A stretch of DNA of 64,000 bases from Actinomadura sp. NBRC 104425 (GTDB lineage: Bacteria; Actinomycetota; Actinomycetes; Streptosporangiales; Streptosporangiaceae), in contig NZ_BSTN01000001.1 in NCBI RefSeq assembly GCF_030269545.1, positions 265,204-329,203 of the forward strand. Direction: 5' to 3'. Every line of letters starts with the position of its first letter. The stretch's first letter is position 1. The notes under the pieces are model-generated. The model had not been told where the DNA came from and did no database searches. It saw only the letters and a program-made list of their open reading frames with translations. The translations under genes and the position numbers were made by a program. Of this stretch, positions 62,034 through 64,000 are shown in pieces.

Positions 62034-63014
62034 TCATTCGGCCGACCGCGTCCGCTCCCATGACCTGACACGGTCACGAAATACCCGGCACACGGCGCGC
62101 AACTCCGCCTCGGCATCACGGCCCTGCTCGCGGCTCTCGCGCACCAGCCGGAACAGGCGCGCGCCCAGGGCGGTCTCCTCCTCGGCGGGCGGGTCGAACA
62201 GCTCGGGCGGGGCGCCCGCGCGGTCGGCGCGGCGCTGCAGCTGCGCGGCCAGGGTCAGCGCGGGCTGGCCCATGGGCACGCCGTCCAGCACCGACGCCTC
62301 GCCGCCGTTCTTGGCGGCCCGCTCGGCGGCCTTGATCTGCTCCCAGTTGGCGTTGACCTCGTCGGCTCCGGACACGGTCACGTCGCCGAACACGTGCGGG
62401 TGGCGGCGCACCAGCTTGTCGACGATCGCGCCCGCCACGTCGTCGATGGTGAAGCGGGTGTCGTCGGTGCGCTCGGCGGCCACCACCGAGTGGAACGCCA
62501 CCTGCATCAGCACGTCGCCGAGCTCCTCGCGCAGCGCGCCCAGGTCGCCGTCCTCGACGGTGTCGGCGACCTCGTAGGCCTCCTCCAGCAGGTAGGGGAC
62601 GAGCGAGACGTGGGTCTGCTCGGCGTCCCAGGGGCACTCGCGGCGCAGCCGGTCCATCACCGCCACCAGGTCGAGCAGCCGCGCCCCGGGCAGGTCGTAG
62701 GAGCCGTGCAGCACCTCCACCTCGAGCGGGTCGTCGACGACGAGCCGCCCGATCTCGCGCATGAGGCCCTCGTCGCCCTCGGGCGCGGCCACCCACACCG
62801 CCGTGGCGGCGCGGGCGGCGGCGACCAGGGCGGCCGGGTCGGGTTCGGGCACCTCCTCGGGCTGCACGCCGGCGTCCCGCAGGTAGGGCAGCAGCGGATG
62901 GCCGGCGGGGGCGAGCACGCGGTCGGCCGAACGCAGCGTCTCCCACGCCTTCCACGTCAGCAGTCCGGGGGCGACGCGGTGCGTGGTGGCCAGCAGGATC
63001 AGGCCCATGGTCAC
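62034..63014 (-). CDS. mazG: MazG-type nucleoside triphosphate pyrophosphohydrolase
   Basis: 326 residues. An N-terminal domain of about 115 residues resembles the SAM-methylase-like front half of YabN/MazG in actinomycetes, but is short. The MazG domain follows with RLRRECPWDAEQTHVSLVPY and EEAYEVADTVEDGD, then EELGDVLMQVAFHS, holding the Mg-binding EExxD-type acidic residues. It removes abnormal NTPs. Start GTG 63014 overlaps the SurA-like stop (GTGA), supporting co-translation; ATG 63008 is an alternative. Confidence 0.9.
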   Translation of the reverse strand: MTMGLILLATTHRVAPGLLTWKAWETLRSADRVLAPAGHPLLPYLRDAGVQPEEVPEPDPAALVAAARAATAVWVAAPEGDEGLMREIGRLVVDDPLEVEVLHGSYDLPGARLLDLVAVMDRLRRECPWDAEQTHVSLVPYLLEEAYEVADTVEDGDLGALREELGDVLMQVAFHSVVAAERTDDTRFTIDDVAGAIVDKLVRRHPHVFGDVTVSGADEVNANWEQIKAAERAAKNGGEASVLDGVPMGQPALTLAAQLQRRADRAGAPPELFDPPAEEETALGARLFRLVRESREQGRDAEAELRAVCRVFRDRVRSWERTRSAE

Positions 63015-63697
63015 GCCGTCCCCGAGTCGGTGGCCGACAGGCGCTGCCGCATCGGCTGGATGGCGACCTGCCGCGGGTCGAACGTGCCGAACCGGGGATT
63101 GATCTTGATGTCCATGTCGGCGGCGGTGCGGACGAACCGGTCGACGACGCCCTGCATCGCGGTGGTGGTGCGCGGGCCGCGCGGGTCGGCCGGGTCGGCG
63201 CCGAGCCGGACGGCGAGCTGGTCCTGGACGGTCAGGTAGCGGGCCAGGTCGCGGGTGTAGCGGGCGGGCAGCCCGTAGGCGAGCGTGACCGAGCGGGCGC
63301 CGCCCTGGCGGTCCAGCGCGGCGATGGTGCGGTCGACGGTGCCCTCGGTGATCGCCAGGCCGTTGCGGCGCGCGACCTCGTCGGCGACCCGGATCTTGAC
63401 CAGCATGTTCAGCGCGCCGCGCATGTCCGACTCCGACAGCGCCTCGGCGGCCAGCTGCTGGTCGCTGTCGCCGGGGTAGGCGCGCATCTGGTTGGCGACC
63501 GGGTCGGCGCGGAACTGCGCCTGCCAGTCGCGCACGGCGCCGTCGAGGGTGGCCGTGGTGATGCGCTCGTCGCCCACCAGCGCGGCCGCGCCCGCCTTGG
63601 GCGGCGTACCGCCGCAGCCCGCCAGCACCCCGGCGGCCACCGCCGCCAGCGCCGCCGCCCCGACCAGCCTCGCCGCCCTCACGGTTGTACCGAGCAC
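63011..63697 (-). CDS. SurA N-terminal-like exported lipoprotein
   Basis: 228 residues from GTG 63697, which has GAGG 6 nt upstream; ATG 63721 is an alternative with poorer spacing. Lipobox LAGC follows a hydrophobic core (VGAAALAAVAAGVLAGC). The helical region (VGDERITTATLDGAVRDWQA, LNMLVKIRVADEVARRNG) resembles the SurA/trigger-factor-like chaperone N-terminal domain; no parvulin PPIase domain is present. Conserved between mfd and mazG in actinomycetes. Probably a cell-envelope chaperone. Confidence 0.85.
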   Translation of the reverse strand: MLGTTVRAARLVGAAALAAVAAGVLAGCGGTPPKAGAAALVGDERITTATLDGAVRDWQAQFRADPVANQMRAYPGDSDQQLAAEALSESDMRGALNMLVKIRVADEVARRNGLAITEGTVDRTIAALDRQGGARSVTLAYGLPARYTRDLARYLTVQDQLAVRLGADPADPRGPRTTTAMQGVVDRFVRTAADMDIKINPRFGTFDPRQVAIQPMRQRLSATDSGTA

Positions 63698-63749
63698 GCC
63701 AGACCTCGTTCCTGTACGCATTCCTCTGCGGTGTCCGATCTTGGTCAGC

Positions 63750-64000
63750 CTAGGTCCGGACGGGCTCCGGCAACAGGGCCTCGACCAGGTCCGTGGCCCA
63801 TTTCAGCAGCTCCTGGTCGCGCAGCGGGCGGCCGCCCAGCGGCTTGGTCTTGGGGGTGGGCACCAGCAGCGTGCGCAGGGCGGGCTTGAGCACGCTCCTG
63901 GGGTAGAGCCGCTGCAGCCGCACCTGCATGGAGTCGGGCAGCTCGACCGGCGCGAACTTGACGTAGTTGCCCTGCAGCGCGACCTCGGTCAGCCCGGCCC
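63750..64000 (-). CDS. mfd: Transcription-repair coupling factor Mfd, C-terminal fragment (cut by window edge)
   Basis: The last 83 residues are present, reading in from the right edge: TEVALQGNYVKFAPVELPDS, then RLQRLYPRSVLKPALRTLLV and a C-terminus ending PEPVRT. This matches the D7-end region of Mfd, the SNF2-like translocase that removes stalled RNA polymerase and recruits UvrA. Identity rests on the end sequence plus the conserved mfd-SurA-like-mazG order. Most of the gene lies outside the window. Confidence 0.85.
   Translation of the reverse strand, partial: AGLTEVALQGNYVKFAPVELPDSMQVRLQRLYPRSVLKPALRTLLVPTPKTKPLGGRPLRDQELLKWATDLVEALLPEPVRT

Overview
The window is very GC-rich, has mostly G/C third codon positions, frequent GTG/TTG starts and Shine-Dalgarno boxes of the GGAGG type. 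It carries mycothiol metabolism (mca), DUF4307, DUF501, a short-chain Rv1086-type prenyl synthase, an MMPL transporter and DivIC/FtsB next to enolase. This is a chromosomal segment of an actinomycete, most likely a Streptosporangiales/Thermomonosporaceae-like organism; the genus cannot be fixed from the sequence alone.

Layout. 1-5.7 kb: 3' part-missing MocR/PdxR-type regulator, class I fumarase, membrane Ser/Thr kinase, class II fumarase. 5.7-17 kb: cell-wall and RNA-processing genes on the minus strand (SLT lytic transglycosylase, PhoH, short-chain Z-prenyl synthase, NlpC/P60 hydrolase, DUF255 thioredoxin-like protein, RNase Z, mca with a coupled small membrane gene). 17-20.7 kb: greA, an Lrp/AsnC regulator divergent from hppD, and an RDD membrane protein. 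20.7-26.5 kb: three paralogous secreted M1 metallopeptidases, interrupted by a LysR gene and a broken aldo/keto reductase. 26.5-30 kb: FIST - ROK kinase - threonine dehydratase on the minus strand. 30-34.3 kb: AAA+ ATPase / VWA pair and a DUF2269-like membrane protein. 34.3-43.7 kb: secreted hydrolase, cystathionine gamma-synthase, MMPL transporter, cystathionine beta-synthase, SGNH hydrolase, thiolase and a small DUF4287-like gene. 43.7-45.6 kb: gene-poor stretch with strong hairpins, three 89-bp tandem repeats and an unusual tRNA gene. 45.8-50.4 kb: CFA-like methyltransferase, NDH-2, family 5 uracil-DNA glycosylase, DUF2510 protein. 50.4-53.7 kb: the conserved eno-divIC-DUF501-ppx cluster. 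53.9-56.7 kb: an SsuA/B/C-type ABC importer. 56.8-64 kb: ricin-type lectin, NhaA-DsbA fusion, class A PBP with PASTA domain, then the conserved mazG-SurA-like-mfd group (mfd cut by the window end).

Most of the window is ordinary actinobacterial core genome. The parts that deserve a second look are the class I tRNA with a UAA anticodon and C33 beside the 89-bp repeats, the M1 peptidase cluster with its gene remnants, the FIST / AAA-VWA divergent pair, several putative operators (hppD/Lrp, LysR) and several short tandem repeats at gene boundaries. No CRISPR array, intact insertion sequence, integrase or phage gene was found.
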